Shown: positions 1 through 9,138, counted from the stretch's first letter. The stretch: DNA of 64,000 nucleotides from Aminobacter niigataensis (GCF_014200015.1 NZ_JACHOT010000001.1:372001-436000), one strand, 5' to 3'. Program-made: numbers and translations. Notes: generated by a model not told the origin, from the sequence alone.

Positions 1-1226
1 GAATCAATTCAGACCGTTTGTGGGATTCGCTGATGGAAATGGCGAAGATCGGCCCCGGCATCGCCGGCGGCAACAATCGCCAGACGCTGACCGACGAGGA
101 CGGCGAGGGCCGCCACCTGTTCAAGAAATGGTGCGACGCTGCCGGCCTTGAAACGGGCATCGACGAGATGGGCACGATGTTTGCCCGGCGCGAAGGCACC
201 GACCCCGAGGCGCTGCCGGTCTATGTCGGCAGCCACCTCGATACCCAGCCGACGGGCGGCAAGTTCGACGGCGTGCTCGGCGTGCTTGGCGGGCTCGAAG
301 TCATCCGCAGCCTCAACGACCTTGGCATCAAGACCAAACATCCGATCGTGGTGACCAACTGGACCAACGAAGAGGGTACCCGCTTTGCCCCGGCAATGCT
401 CGCTTCCGGCGTGTTTGCCGGTGTGCTCGAGCAGGACTGGGCCTATGCGCGCCAGGATGCGCACGGCAAGCGCTTCGGCGACGAGCTGGAACGCATCGGC
501 TGGAAGGGTGCGGAAAAGGTCGGCGCGCGCAAGATGAAGGCCTTCTTCGAATTGCATATCGAGCAGGGGCCGATCCTTGAGGACGAAGAGATCGAGATCG
601 GCGTCGTCACCCACGGCCAGGGCCTGAAGTGGCTGCAGGTGACGCTGACCGGAACGGAGGCGCACACCGGCTCGACGCCGATGTACAAGCGCCGCAATGC
701 CGGGCTCGGCATGGCGCGGGTGACCGAGCTGGTGCATGAAGTGGCGATGGACTACCAGCCAGACGCCGTCGGTGCCGTCGGCCACATGGAGGTCTATCCC
801 AACTCGCGCAACATCATTGCCGGGCGCACGGTGTTCACCATCGACATCCGCTCGCCGGAGAAGGAGGTGCTGGACACGATGGATGCGCGTGTGCGCGAGG
901 GCATCGCCACCATCTGCGAGGCGCTCGACATCTCGTTCGAGATCGAGCAGGTCGGCCATTTCGATCCCGTCGCCTTTGACAAGGATTGCGTCAAGGCCGT
1001 GCGCGACGCCGCCGACCGGCTCGGCTACAGTCATCGCGACATCGTCTCGGGTGCCGGCCACGACGCCTGCTGGATCAATCGCGTGGCGCCGACGGCGATG
1101 GTCTTTTGTCCATGCGTCGACGGCCTGAGCCACAACGAGGCCGAGGAAATCTATCCAGAATGGGCCGCTGCCGGCTGCGACGTGCTGTTCCATGCCGTGG
1201 TCGAGACGGCGGAGATCGTGGAGTGA
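1..1226 (+). CDS. N-carbamoyl-amino-acid / N-carbamoyl-beta-alanine amidohydrolase, 5' partial
   Basis: This is an M20-family, Zn-dependent amidohydrolase that removes the carbamoyl group from N-carbamoyl amino acids. The frame is already open at base 3 (reading I-N-S-D-R-L-W-D), so the true start lies outside the window. Counting from the TTG at 18, it shows GSHLDTQPTGG (metal-ligand His about residue 73), the NEEGTRF Glu motif, ELHIEQGP, and a C-terminal SGAGHDA and GLSHNE that carry further ligands. The next gene is dihydropyrimidinase, whose product (N-carbamoyl-beta-alanine) is the substrate of beta-ureidopropionase. The last step of reductive pyrimidine degradation is therefore the favoured role. 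Allantoate or hydantoin-derived carbamoyl amino acids remain possible substrates, because the family cannot be separated by motif alone. Confidence 0.85.
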   Translation, partial: INSDRLWDSLMEMAKIGPGIAGGNNRQTLTDEDGEGRHLFKKWCDAAGLETGIDEMGTMFARREGTDPEALPVYVGSHLDTQPTGGKFDGVLGVLGGLEVIRSLNDLGIKTKHPIVVTNWTNEEGTRFAPAMLASGVFAGVLEQDWAYARQDAHGKRFGDELERIGWKGAEKVGARKMKAFFELHIEQGPILEDEEIEIGVVTHGQGLKWLQVTLTGTEAHTGSTPMYKRRNAGLGMARVTELVHEVAMDYQPDAVGAVGHMEVYPNSRNIIAGRTVFTIDIRSPEKEVLDTMDARVREGIATICEALDISFEIEQVGHFDPVAFDKDCVKAVRDAADRLGYSHRDIVSGAGHDACWINRVAPTAMVFCPCVDGLSHNEAEEIYPEWAAAGCDVLFHAVVETAEIVE

Positions 1227-1379
1227 GCTTTCGGACCGACATTGCTGCCCAGGCAGCCCTTTTTCCGATCGGGGAAGGGTGGCTTGCGCTTGGCCTGCGC
1301 GGAGTTGCTGTCCTTAGATGATATGAAACTTTGCCGAAACGCTCGAAAAGAAGCGCGGCAGCAATTGGGGAACTAAAGA

Positions 1380-2831
1380 ATGACCAAAGTCATCAGAAAC
1401 GGCACCATCGTCACGGCCGACCGGACGTGGAAGGCCGACGTGCTGATCCAGCATGGCAAGATCGTCGCCATCGGCGAGAACTTGCATGCCGACCACGAGT
1501 TCGATGCCACCGGCTGCTACATCATGCCCGGTGGCATCGACCCGCACACCCATCTCGAAATGCCGTTCATGGGCACCTATTCGGCCGACGACTTCGAGAG
1601 CGGGACACGCGCCGCCCTTTCCGGTGGCACGACGATGGTGGTCGATTTCTGCCTGCCGGCGCCCGGCCAGTCGCTGCTCGAAGCGCTGCAGATGTGGGAC
1701 AACAAGACGTCGAAGGCCTGTTCCGACTACTCCTTCCACATGGCGATCACCTGGTGGGGCGAGCAGGTGTTCAACGAGATGGCCCAAGTGGTCGACAAGG
1801 GCATCACCTCGTTCAAGCACTTCATGGCCTACAAGGGTGCGCTGATGGTCGACGACGACGAGATGTACTCGTCTTTCAAGCGCTGCGCCGAGCTCGGCGC
1901 GCTGCCGCTGGTGCATGCCGAGAACGGCGACGTCGTCGCCCAGCTGTCGGCGAAGCTCCTTGCCGAGGGCAACAACGGACCCGAGGCGCATGCCTATTCG
2001 CGCCCGCCGGAAGTGGAGGGCGAGGCGACCAACCGCGCCATCATGATCGCCGACATGGTGGGCAGCCCGCTCTATGTCGTGCATACCTCCTGTGAGCAGG
2101 CGCATGAGGCGATCCGCCGGGCCCGGCAGAAGGGCATGCGCGTCTATGGCGAGCCGCTGATCCAGCACCTGGTGCTCGACGAGACCGAATATTTCAACAA
2201 GGACTGGGACCACGCGGCGCGCCGGGTGATGAGCCCACCCTTCCGCAACAAGCTGCACCAGGATTCTTTGTGGGCCGGCCTGCAGGCGGGTTCGCTGCAG
2301 GTGGTGGCGACGGATCATTGCTCGTTCACGACCGAGCAGAAGCGCACAGGCGTCGGCAACTTCACCAAGATCCCTAATGGCACCGGCGGGCTCGAAGACC
2401 GCATGCCGGTGCTGTGGACCAAGGGCGTCAACACCGGCCGGCTGACGATGAACGAGTTCGTGGCGGTGACCTCGACCAACATCGCCAAGATCCTCAACAT
2501 GTATCCGAAGAAGGGCGCGATCGTCGAAGGCGCGGATGCCGACGTCATCGTGTGGGACCCCAAGCGCAAGAAGACGATCGCGGCGAAGAGCCAGCAGTCG
2601 GTCATCGACTACAACGTCTTCGAGGGCATCGAGGTGACCGGCCTGCCGCGCTTCGTCTTCACCCGCGGCGAGCTCGCCATCCAGGAGCACGAGGTGAAGG
2701 CTAATCCCGGCCACGGCGAATTCGTCACCCGCGAACCGCATGCCGCGGTCAACCGGGCGCTGTCGCAGTGGAAGGAGATCACCGCGCCGCGCAAGGTCGA
2801 ACGCACAGGCATCCCGGCGACCGGGGTGTGA
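1380..2831 (+). CDS. hydA: dihydropyrimidinase (D-hydantoinase family)
   Basis: This cyclic amidohydrolase opens 5,6-dihydrouracil or dihydrothymine (and hydantoins) to N-carbamoyl-beta-amino acids in the cytoplasm. The 483 residues match the usual family length. The binuclear metal site is complete: HTH at 56-58, a lysine in MAYKG (K152) that is normally carbamylated, His 179 in LVHAE, His 235 in VVHTS and Asp 312 in ATDH. The ATG at 1380 follows a GGGG stretch about 9 bases upstream. It sits 153 bp after the amidohydrolase and about 180 bp before an ABC importer on the same strand, so the block looks like a pyd/hyu-type catabolic unit. Dihydropyrimidine dehydrogenase, the first enzyme, is not in the window. 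Confidence 0.92.
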   Translation: MTKVIRNGTIVTADRTWKADVLIQHGKIVAIGENLHADHEFDATGCYIMPGGIDPHTHLEMPFMGTYSADDFESGTRAALSGGTTMVVDFCLPAPGQSLLEALQMWDNKTSKACSDYSFHMAITWWGEQVFNEMAQVVDKGITSFKHFMAYKGALMVDDDEMYSSFKRCAELGALPLVHAENGDVVAQLSAKLLAEGNNGPEAHAYSRPPEVEGEATNRAIMIADMVGSPLYVVHTSCEQAHEAIRRARQKGMRVYGEPLIQHLVLDETEYFNKDWDHAARRVMSPPFRNKLHQDSLWAGLQAGSLQVVATDHCSFTTEQKRTGVGNFTKIPNGTGGLEDRMPVLWTKGVNTGRLTMNEFVAVTSTNIAKILNMYPKKGAIVEGADADVIVWDPKRKKTIAAKSQQSVIDYNVFEGIEVTGLPRFVFTRGELAIQEHEVKANPGHGEFVTREPHAAVNRALSQWKEITAPRKVERTGIPATGV

Positions 2832-3009
2832 GCACCTGCGCGTTCGCAGGCAATTTCCGTGTACCGAACAGGGATGGCGGCCGCGCCTTGCGGCCGCAAG
2901 GATGGCGCCGGAATGACATCCGGCTTCAAGGCCAGCAAAAACATCCCGATCAAGTGGACGCCTGCCTCATCTTCGGAGAGGATGGCATGATGTGGGGTAA
3001 AGTCGGGCA

Positions 3010-3831
3010 ATGCTCATGACAGTCAATCAAGCCACGGCGACGAGCGTCGATCAGAACGCCGTCGTCGAAGCCAGAAAGCTGGGGCTGACCTTCCAGACCA
3101 ATGACGGCCCGGTGCGGGCGCTGGCGGACGTCGATCTGACCATCAACAAGGGCGAGTTCGTCTCCTTCATCGGCCCTTCGGGCTGCGGCAAGACGACGTT
3201 CCTCAGGGTCATCGCCGATCTCGAGCAGCCGACGGAAGGCAAGATCTCGATCAACGGCATGACGCCCGAACAGGCACGTGAGGCCCGGGCCTACGGCTAT
3301 GTGTTCCAGGCGGCAGCGCTGTTTCCGTGGCGGACGATCGAAAGCAATGTCGGGCTACCGCTCGAGATCATCGGTCTTTCGAAGGCAGAGCAGCAGGAGC
3401 GCATCAAGCGCACGATGGACCTGGTCAATCTCTCCGGCTTCGAGAAGAAATATCCCTGGCAGCTTTCCGGCGGCATGCAGCAGCGCGCCTCGATTGCGCG
3501 CGCACTGGCCTTCGACGCGGATCTGCTCTTGATGGACGAGCCGTTCGGCGCGCTCGACGAGATCGTGCGCGACCATCTCAACGAACAGTTGCTCCGGCTG
3601 TGGCGGCAGACCAACAAGACGATCTGCTTCGTCACCCACTCGATTCCCGAGGCCGTGTATCTGTCGACGCGCATCGTGGTGATGTCGCCCAGGCCCGGGC
3701 GTGTCACCGACGTGATCGAGTCGACGCTGCCCACGGAGCGACCGCTCGACATCCGCGAGAGCCCGGAATTCCTGGCGATCGCCGCGCGCGTCCGTGACGG
3801 GCTGCGCGCCGGCCATTCCTACGAGGATTGA
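3010..3831 (+). CDS. ABC transporter ATP-binding protein (NitT/TauT type)
   Basis: This is the cytoplasmic ATPase of the importer encoded by the next three genes. All ABC motifs are present in 273 residues: Walker A GPSGCGKT (55-62), Q-loop Gln 100, signature LSGGM (152-156), Walker B LLLMDE (172-177) and switch His 210. The AALFPW segment after the Q-loop is typical of the SsuB/TauB/ThiZ branch. ATG codons occur at 3010 and 3016, and neither has a strong ribosome site, so the start is uncertain by two codons. The position after hydA suggests uptake of pyrimidine- or hydantoin-like compounds, but the substrate is inferred from context only. Confidence 0.9.
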   Translation: MLMTVNQATATSVDQNAVVEARKLGLTFQTNDGPVRALADVDLTINKGEFVSFIGPSGCGKTTFLRVIADLEQPTEGKISINGMTPEQAREARAYGYVFQAAALFPWRTIESNVGLPLEIIGLSKAEQQERIKRTMDLVNLSGFEKKYPWQLSGGMQQRASIARALAFDADLLLMDEPFGALDEIVRDHLNEQLLRLWRQTNKTICFVTHSIPEAVYLSTRIVVMSPRPGRVTDVIESTLPTERPLDIRESPEFLAIAARVRDGLRAGHSYED

Positions 3832-3837
3832 GCCGCG

Positions 3838-4716
3838 ATGGATCGCCTCAGAGACCGGATTATTCCCGTCATCACCATCCTACTGGTCATTGTTGCCGCT
3901 TGGTATGCGTTCGCCGTCTACATGAATGCGCCGTTCCAGCGCGACCTCGACCGACGGGCAGGCCTGACGCCAGGTACCGTGGAATTCGTCGGCAAGACGC
4001 TGTCGCAGCCGAAGCCGACCATGCCGGCGCCGCACCAGGTAGCGCAGAACTTCTTCGAAAACACCTTCCTGAGGAAAGTCACCAGCGCGCGCAGCCTCGT
4101 CTATCATTCGTGGGTGACGCTGTCGTCGACGCTGCTCGGCTTTACCTTCGGCACCGCACTCGGCATCCTGATCGCCGTCGGCATCGTGCATGTGATCGCG
4201 CTCGACCGCAGCCTGATGCCGTGGATCATCGCCTCGCAGACCATTCCCATCCTGGCTGTGGCGCCGATGATCATCGTGGTGCTGGCGGCCATCGGCATCA
4301 CCGGGCTGATCCCCAAGGCGCTGATCTCGACTTATCTGTCGTTCTTCCCGGTCGCCGTCGGCATGGTGAAGGGGCTACGCTCGCCCGATCTCATGCATCT
4401 CGACCTGATGCACACCTACAACGCCAGCGCGTCGCAGACGTTCTGGAAGCTGCGCGTGCCGGCATCGGTGCCGTTCCTGTTCGCCTCGATGAAGGTGGCG
4501 GTGGCGGCGAGCCTTGTTGGCGCCATCGTCGGTGAGTTGCCGACAGGTGCTGTCGCCGGCATCGGCGCAAAACTGCTCGCTGGATCCTACTACAGCCAGA
4601 CCATCGACATGTGGGCGGCACTCGTCGCCGGCTCGGTGGTGGCGGCCATGCTGGTGGTACTGGTGGGGATCGTCGGCAAGGTTGTCGAACGTTCGATGGG
4701 AGGGCGGCCGGCATGA
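3838..4716 (+). CDS. ABC transporter permease (NitT/TauT type), first
   Basis: This is the inner-membrane permease subunit of the importer, 292 residues. One transmembrane segment lies near the N-terminus (about residues 10-27), followed by a long periplasmic stretch rich in charged and polar residues (about 30-85). A BPD_transp_1 domain follows, with several hydrophobic helices and the cytoplasmic coupling region around LRVPASVPFLFASMKVA. It starts 6 bp after the ATPase stop. Its own stop overlaps the start of the second permease (ATGA at 4713-4716), so translation is probably coupled. Two different permease genes imply a heterodimeric channel. Confidence 0.88.
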   Translation: MDRLRDRIIPVITILLVIVAAWYAFAVYMNAPFQRDLDRRAGLTPGTVEFVGKTLSQPKPTMPAPHQVAQNFFENTFLRKVTSARSLVYHSWVTLSSTLLGFTFGTALGILIAVGIVHVIALDRSLMPWIIASQTIPILAVAPMIIVVLAAIGITGLIPKALISTYLSFFPVAVGMVKGLRSPDLMHLDLMHTYNASASQTFWKLRVPASVPFLFASMKVAVAASLVGAIVGELPTGAVAGIGAKLLAGSYYSQTIDMWAALVAGSVVAAMLVVLVGIVGKVVERSMGGRPA

Positions 4717-5846
4717 TGAACTCCAAACCGTCCTGGCAAGCCGGGCTGGCGCTGGTGTTGTGCGCCGTCGCCATGGCGACAGTGCCGATACTGACGGCCG
4801 AAGCTACCGCGCCGATGTCGAGCGGCATGACGTCGCTTGTCGTCGGCCTCATCGCCTTGCCTGCCGTGGCCTCTTTCGCCATGTTTTCCGGCCTCGCCAG
4901 CGCCGCTGTACTTTTCGTCGGCGCGCATGGCGCTGCCTGGCTGCTGATATCTGGCATCGCAGGCAATGAAGGCACGGCGCGGATGCCGTACTTCCTGCTG
5001 CTTGCCGCCGCCTGGCTGCTGGCCTGGCGATGCGTTGCGGTGCTGTCGGCCATCCGGCCGGTGTCGACGCAGGTCAGGACGTTGCTGCGCCTGCTGATCC
5101 CGGCAATCTTCGGCGCCTGGATCCTGATCATATGGGAAGCGGTCACGCGGGGGGCGGGCGTTCCGTTCATCCTTTTGCCGCCGCCAAGTGCGATCGCCGC
5201 GCGCATCGGCAATTCGCTGCCGATCCTTCTGGCCGACGTGCGCCAGACCATCTTCAAGGCGGTGCTGTTCGGCTACATCGTCGGCTGTGCCTCGGGCTTC
5301 GCCGTGGCGATCCTGGCCGACCGGGTGCCGTTCCTGCGCAAAGGGCTTTTGCCCATCGGCAACATGGTGTCGGCGCTGCCGATCATCGGCGTCGCCCCGA
5401 TCATGGTGATCTGGTTCGGCTTCGAGTGGCAGTCGAAGGCAGCCGTTGTCATCATCATGACCTTCTTCCCGATGCTGGTGAACACGGTCGCGGGCCTCGC
5501 GGCCTCGGGGCACATGGAGCGCGACCTGATGCGCACCTATGCGTCCAATTACTGGCAGACGCTGTTCAAGCTGCGCCTGCCGGCGGCCGCACCCTTCATC
5601 TTCAATGCGTTGAAGATCAACTCCACGCTGGCGCTAATCGGCGCCATCGTCGCCGAATTCTTCGGCACGCCGATCGTCGGCATGGGCTTCCGAATCTCGA
5701 CAGAGATCGGGCGCATGAATGTCGACATGGTCTGGGCGGAGATCGCTGTTGCGGCTCTGGCCGGTTCCGTCTTCTATGGCGTGGTCGCCCTGATCGAGAG
5801 GGCCACCACTTTCTGGCATCCGTCTGTCCGTGGTGGGCGGGCGTGA
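4713..5846 (+). CDS. ABC transporter permease (NitT/TauT type), second, with extra N-terminal membrane segments
   Basis: This is the second permease of the importer. The start is placed at the ATG overlapping the previous stop (4713), although the frame is open further upstream. The 377-residue product is longer than usual (about 250-280). The first roughly 100 residues hold about four hydrophobic segments and precede the standard BPD_transp_1 domain (about 125-370), which carries the coupling motif FKLRLPAAAPFIFNALK. The extra helices have no function I can assign. They may help assembly with the first permease or with the binding protein. The substrate-binding protein follows 50 bp downstream. 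Confidence 0.87.
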   Translation: MMNSKPSWQAGLALVLCAVAMATVPILTAEATAPMSSGMTSLVVGLIALPAVASFAMFSGLASAAVLFVGAHGAAWLLISGIAGNEGTARMPYFLLLAAAWLLAWRCVAVLSAIRPVSTQVRTLLRLLIPAIFGAWILIIWEAVTRGAGVPFILLPPPSAIAARIGNSLPILLADVRQTIFKAVLFGYIVGCASGFAVAILADRVPFLRKGLLPIGNMVSALPIIGVAPIMVIWFGFEWQSKAAVVIIMTFFPMLVNTVAGLAASGHMERDLMRTYASNYWQTLFKLRLPAAAPFIFNALKINSTLALIGAIVAEFFGTPIVGMGFRISTEIGRMNVDMVWAEIAVAALAGSVFYGVVALIERATTFWHPSVRGGRA

Positions 5847-5896
5847 CCTGAGCTCCTTGGGCGGGGCCGCGGTCCAACTTCAGAGGGAAAAAGAAG

Positions 5897-6871
5897 ATGA
5901 AGAGACTGATGATATCGTTGATGGCGGGGGCGATGTCGCTGGCCGCCGCGCAGGCGGCACTTGCCGCCGACAAGGTGACGCTGCAGCTCAAGTGGGTGAC
6001 GCAGTCGCAGTTCGCCGGCTACTACGTCGCCAAGGAAAAGGGCTTCTACGGCGAGGAAAACCTCGACGTCGACATCAAGCCGGGCGGCCCTGACATTGCA
6101 CCGGAGCAGGTGATCGCCGGTGGTGGCGCCGATGTCATCGTCGACTGGATGGGCGGCGCTCTGGCGGCCCGCGAAAAGGGTGTCGGCCTGGTCAACATCG
6201 CTCAGCCCTACAAGAAGGCGGGTATGGAGCTGGTCTGCCCGAAGGACGGACCGGTCAAGACCGAAGCCGACTTTAAGGGCAAGACGCTGGGCGTCTGGTT
6301 CTTCGGCAACGAATATCCGTTCTTCGCCTGGATGAACAAGCTCGGCCTGCCGACCGAGGGCGGCGCCGATGGCGTGACCGTGCTGAAGCAGAGCTTCGAC
6401 GTGCAGCCGCTGATCCAGAAGCAGGCGGACTGCATCTCGGTCATGACCTACAATGAGTACTGGCAGCTGATCGACGCGGGCTTCAAGCCGGAAGAACTGA
6501 CCGTCTTCAATTATACCGAGATGGGCAACGACCTGCTCGAAGACGGCCTCTATGCGATGGAAGACAAGCTCAAGGACCCGGCCTTCGAAGACAAGATGGT
6601 TCGCTTCGTGCGCGCCTCGATGAAGGGCTGGAAATACGCCGTCGACAATCCTGACGAGGCAGCCGGCATCGTCGTCGACAATGGCGGCCAGGACGAAAAC
6701 CACCAGAAGCGCATGATGGGCGAAGTGGCCAAGCTGATCGACAATGCCGACGGCAAGCTGATCGAGGCGGCCTACAAGCGAACAGCAGAAGCGCTTTTGG
6801 CGCAGAAGATCATCACCAAGGAGCCTTCGGGCGCCTGGACGTCCACGATCACCGACAAGGCGATCAAATAA
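5897..6871 (+). CDS. ABC transporter substrate-binding protein (NMT1/THI5-like)
   Basis: This is a periplasmic solute-binding protein of 324 residues with a clear Sec signal peptide (MKR, hydrophobic core, ALA-A cleavage near residue 23). The mature start VTLQLKWVTQSQFAGYYVAKEKGFY is typical of the NMT1/THI5-like family, which binds pyrimidine-like, riboflavin-like or thiamine-precursor molecules. Next to dihydropyrimidinase this favours a pyrimidine or hydantoin ligand (inference). The start has an AGAGGGAAAAAGAAG ribosome site. A strong rho-independent terminator 25 bp after the stop ends the transcription unit. Confidence 0.88.
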   Translation: MKRLMISLMAGAMSLAAAQAALAADKVTLQLKWVTQSQFAGYYVAKEKGFYGEENLDVDIKPGGPDIAPEQVIAGGGADVIVDWMGGALAAREKGVGLVNIAQPYKKAGMELVCPKDGPVKTEADFKGKTLGVWFFGNEYPFFAWMNKLGLPTEGGADGVTVLKQSFDVQPLIQKQADCISVMTYNEYWQLIDAGFKPEELTVFNYTEMGNDLLEDGLYAMEDKLKDPAFEDKMVRFVRASMKGWKYAVDNPDEAAGIVVDNGGQDENHQKRMMGEVAKLIDNADGKLIEAAYKRTAEALLAQKIITKEPSGAWTSTITDKAIK

Positions 6872-6895
6872 GATCTGGATGACCGGACGATCTGG

Positions 6896-6926
6896 AAAGG
6901 GGGCGGGTAACCGCCCCTTTTTCTTT
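6896..6926 (+). terminator. rho-independent terminator of the hydA-ABC operon
   Basis: GGGGCGG pairs with CCGCCCC across a GTAA loop, flanked by AAA/TTT pairs, and runs into TTTTTCTTTTT. It lies just after the binding-protein stop codon. Confidence 0.9.
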
Positions 6927-6945
6927 TTCGAGGTTGGAGTTTGAG

Positions 6946-7086
6946 GTGCGTCCTTCGAGGCCCGCTTCGCGGGCTCCTCAGGATGAGGGAGGTCAGCGCA
7001 ACGGTCCTCATCCTGAGGTGCGAGCCCCGCCCTGACCGCTGACGGCTTGGGGCTGACTTGTCATGGGCGAGCCTCAAAGGACGCAC
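6946..7086. repeat. rhizobial-type intergenic palindromic repeat
   Basis: The ends are inverted copies (GTGCGTCCTTCGAGG and CCTCAAAGGACGCAC, one mismatch). Inside are a GCCCGC-TTC-GCGGGC hairpin (6960-6974) and a perfect 13-bp inverted pair, CCTCAGGATGAGG (6976-6988) and CCTCATCCTGAGG (7006-7018). The 'CCTCATCCTGAGG...AGGACGCAC' style is familiar from dispersed repeats of Mesorhizobium, Bradyrhizobium and relatives. It lies between convergent genes and fills the gap after the terminator. Confidence 0.75.
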
Positions 7087-7114
7087 GCCCAAGCCACTGG
7101 CAAGGGGGCTGCCG

Positions 7115-8803
7115 CTACTTCGCCACCACGTAGAAGGTCAGCGTGCGCGACTCGCCCTTGGAATAGTTCATGCCTTCGATGCGGCCGCGCTCCCTGAGCG
7201 CTGCTGCGCCGCCCGGCACGGCAGCGAGGAAGGCCTTGCTTTCGGCCGCCGAAACCACGGCAATGGCGCATGCGGGATCGGCCGCCAGGGCCGCTGCCGC
7301 GCCCTTGCCATTGGTGAGTTGGGTCGAGGTGCCGGCGAGGAAGACCAGGCTCGGCTCGCTGTAGCCGGCGGAAGCGAGCACCGAGGTGGTGCAGGGCTTC
7401 AGTTTCTCGAACTGCTCAGCAATCTGCGGACTAAGCCACAATGGCTTGAGCGGCGGCAGGACCTTCAGGGTCAGCACGCCGAAGGCTGCGGCGGCAGCAG
7501 CCGCGGCAATGCCGGTGCGCTTGAGCGGCGACATGTCGCTCGGCATGCCGGCGCCGAGCGTGGCGGCAACCAGAACAAGCAGGCCGGCCAGTTGGCCCCA
7601 CCAGGAGAACTGGCCGAGGAAATAGGGCGTGATGCCGAGTGCGATGGCAGCAAGGCCGGCACTGATGCCGAAGACGCCAAAGGCGCAGGCCCTGCGGATC
7701 CAGAGCTGCCAGCGCGACAGCTCGATGCCTGCGGCGGCCGGATCGGTCAGCGACCAGGCCATCAGCAGGAGCAGAGCGGGATAGGCCGGCATCGCATAGT
7801 GCGGCAGCTTGGTGGGGATCAGCTCGATGGCGATCCAGTAGGGCAGGTACCAGGCGAGGCAGAACAAAAGCCGGGGGTCGTCGCGGAAGCGCTTGAGCGC
7901 CTTCAGCCCGCCTTCGAGCGCCACCAAAGCGAAGGGCCACATGAACACGGAATAGGTCAGGAAGTAGTAGCCGGGTGGGAAGCCATGCGATTCCTGGCCG
8001 GAGCCGACCTTGCTCAACAGGTCCTTGCCGACCGATTCCTGCCAGAATTCGGTGCCGGTCTTGATGGTGATCAGGATCAGCCACGGCGCTGCGACGAGCA
8101 GCGTCACCAGGATGCCGGTGAAGGGGCGGAGCTTGCGCAGCCATGAGCGGTCGCGGTCGAGGATGGCGATGGTGGCGACCGTGAGCAGGCTGAGGAACGG
8201 AATGACCGGGCCCTTGATCAGCAGGGCAAGGCCGTGGGCGATCCAGAACAGCCAGTTGGCTTTGCCCTGCGGCCGGCCGGCCTTGTGGCCGAGATAGACG
8301 GCTGCGAGCGCCCCCTGGGCGAGCAGGGCGGTGGCGAGCAATGTCGCGTCGGTCTTGGCGATGCGTGCCTCGACGCCGAGCATGAGGATACCCATGAGGC
8401 CGAGGCCGGCAACGACGCCTGCCGTGCGGCCGAACATGCGGTCGCCGACGAAGGCGAGGGCAAGGACCGAGAAGGTGCCGGCCAGCACCGAAACCAGCCG
8501 GTAGACCCATATCGGGGCATCGCTGCCCTTTCCGCTGACCAGGACGGCGGCCGACTGCAGCCAGTAGATTCCGGCTGGTTTCTTGTAGCGCGGCACGTCC
8601 TGGAAACGGATGTCGACATAATCGCCACTCTCGACCATCTGCTTGGTGGCCTGGACGAAGCGCGACTCGTCGCGATCAGTCGGCGGCAGGGTGGAAATGC
8701 CCGGCGCAAAGGCAAACAGGCAGAGTGCCGCGAGCAGGAGATAGCTGAACAAAGACAAAGACTTGTGCTGGGTCTCTGTGGTTTTGATTCCGGTTGCCAG
8801 CAT
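7115..8803 (-). CDS. GT39-family (ArnT/Rgt-like) membrane glycosyltransferase
   Basis: This is an integral inner-membrane sugar transferase of 562 residues, with about a dozen hydrophobic segments. The N-terminal periplasmic loop holds the GT39 acidic pair (D45-E46 in DRDESRF) and the KKPAGIYWLQ stretch common to ArnT/PMT-like enzymes. The family moves a sugar from a polyprenyl-phosphate carrier to lipid A or LPS core on the periplasmic face. It is the last gene of a three-gene minus-strand operon after a GT2 carrier-loading enzyme and a lipid-A-synthase N-domain protein. In rhizobia the Rgt proteins of this family add galacturonic acid to lipid A or core. A similar role is inferred here, but sugar and acceptor cannot be read from sequence. 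Confidence 0.85.
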   Translation of the reverse strand: MLATGIKTTETQHKSLSLFSYLLLAALCLFAFAPGISTLPPTDRDESRFVQATKQMVESGDYVDIRFQDVPRYKKPAGIYWLQSAAVLVSGKGSDAPIWVYRLVSVLAGTFSVLALAFVGDRMFGRTAGVVAGLGLMGILMLGVEARIAKTDATLLATALLAQGALAAVYLGHKAGRPQGKANWLFWIAHGLALLIKGPVIPFLSLLTVATIAILDRDRSWLRKLRPFTGILVTLLVAAPWLILITIKTGTEFWQESVGKDLLSKVGSGQESHGFPPGYYFLTYSVFMWPFALVALEGGLKALKRFRDDPRLLFCLAWYLPYWIAIELIPTKLPHYAMPAYPALLLLMAWSLTDPAAAGIELSRWQLWIRRACAFGVFGISAGLAAIALGITPYFLGQFSWWGQLAGLLVLVAATLGAGMPSDMSPLKRTGIAAAAAAAAFGVLTLKVLPPLKPLWLSPQIAEQFEKLKPCTTSVLASAGYSEPSLVFLAGTSTQLTNGKGAAAALAADPACAIAVVSAAESKAFLAAVPGGAAALRERGRIEGMNYSKGESRTLTFYVVAK

Positions 8804-8808
8804 GCCCG

Positions 8809-9138
8809 CTACTCGGTGTCGGCCATGGCGGCGCGCCGCTCATTGGCGATCAGCCAGAGATTGCGGATGTAGATGAACAGGCCCAGCCCCTGGCCGGCAA
8901 TGAACACCGGGTCCTGGCGCTGGATGGCATAGATCAGCAGCAGGGCGCCGCCCCCGAGCGAGAAGAACCAGAAGGCGACGGGCACGACGGAGCGCTTGGC
9001 GCGTTCCGAAGCGAGCCATTGCACGACGAAACGCATGGTGAACATGCCCTGGGCGACGAAGCCGAGCAGGATCCAGCCGTTGAACTGGGCGACGAAGACA
9101 TCGTGCAGCCAGGTGCCGAGTTCGGAAATGAGGTTCAT
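8809..9138 (-). CDS. lipid-A-disaccharide synthase N-terminal domain (LAB_N) membrane protein
   Basis: This is a small membrane protein of 109 residues consisting only of the LAB_N domain. It has three hydrophobic segments (around FNGWILLGFVAQGMF, VPVAFWFFSLGGGALLLIYAI and FIAGQGLGLFIYI) and the conserved RFVVQWLASE. The ATG at 9138 overlaps the stop of the GT2 gene by 4 bp, which decides the start over the longer open frame. The domain occurs fused to LpxB in some bacteria and stands alone beside GT2/GT39 pairs in others. It may anchor the soluble GT2 partner or help move its lipid-linked sugar, which is inference. Confidence 0.85.
   Translation of the reverse strand: MNLISELGTWLHDVFVAQFNGWILLGFVAQGMFTMRFVVQWLASERAKRSVVPVAFWFFSLGGGALLLIYAIQRQDPVFIAGQGLGLFIYIRNLWLIANERRAAMADTE

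Noticed and set aside
1314-2741. 475-codon open frame on the minus strand opposite hydA
   Set aside because: Composition (His, Arg, Asp, Val rich) is that of an antisense frame of a GC-rich gene; hydA on the plus strand has complete metal-site motifs.
2832-3009. Possible riboswitch between hydA and the NMT1-type ABC operon
   Set aside because: Looked for TPP-type conserved boxes because of the THI5-like binding protein; none found, only a short GCGGCCGC-like hairpin.
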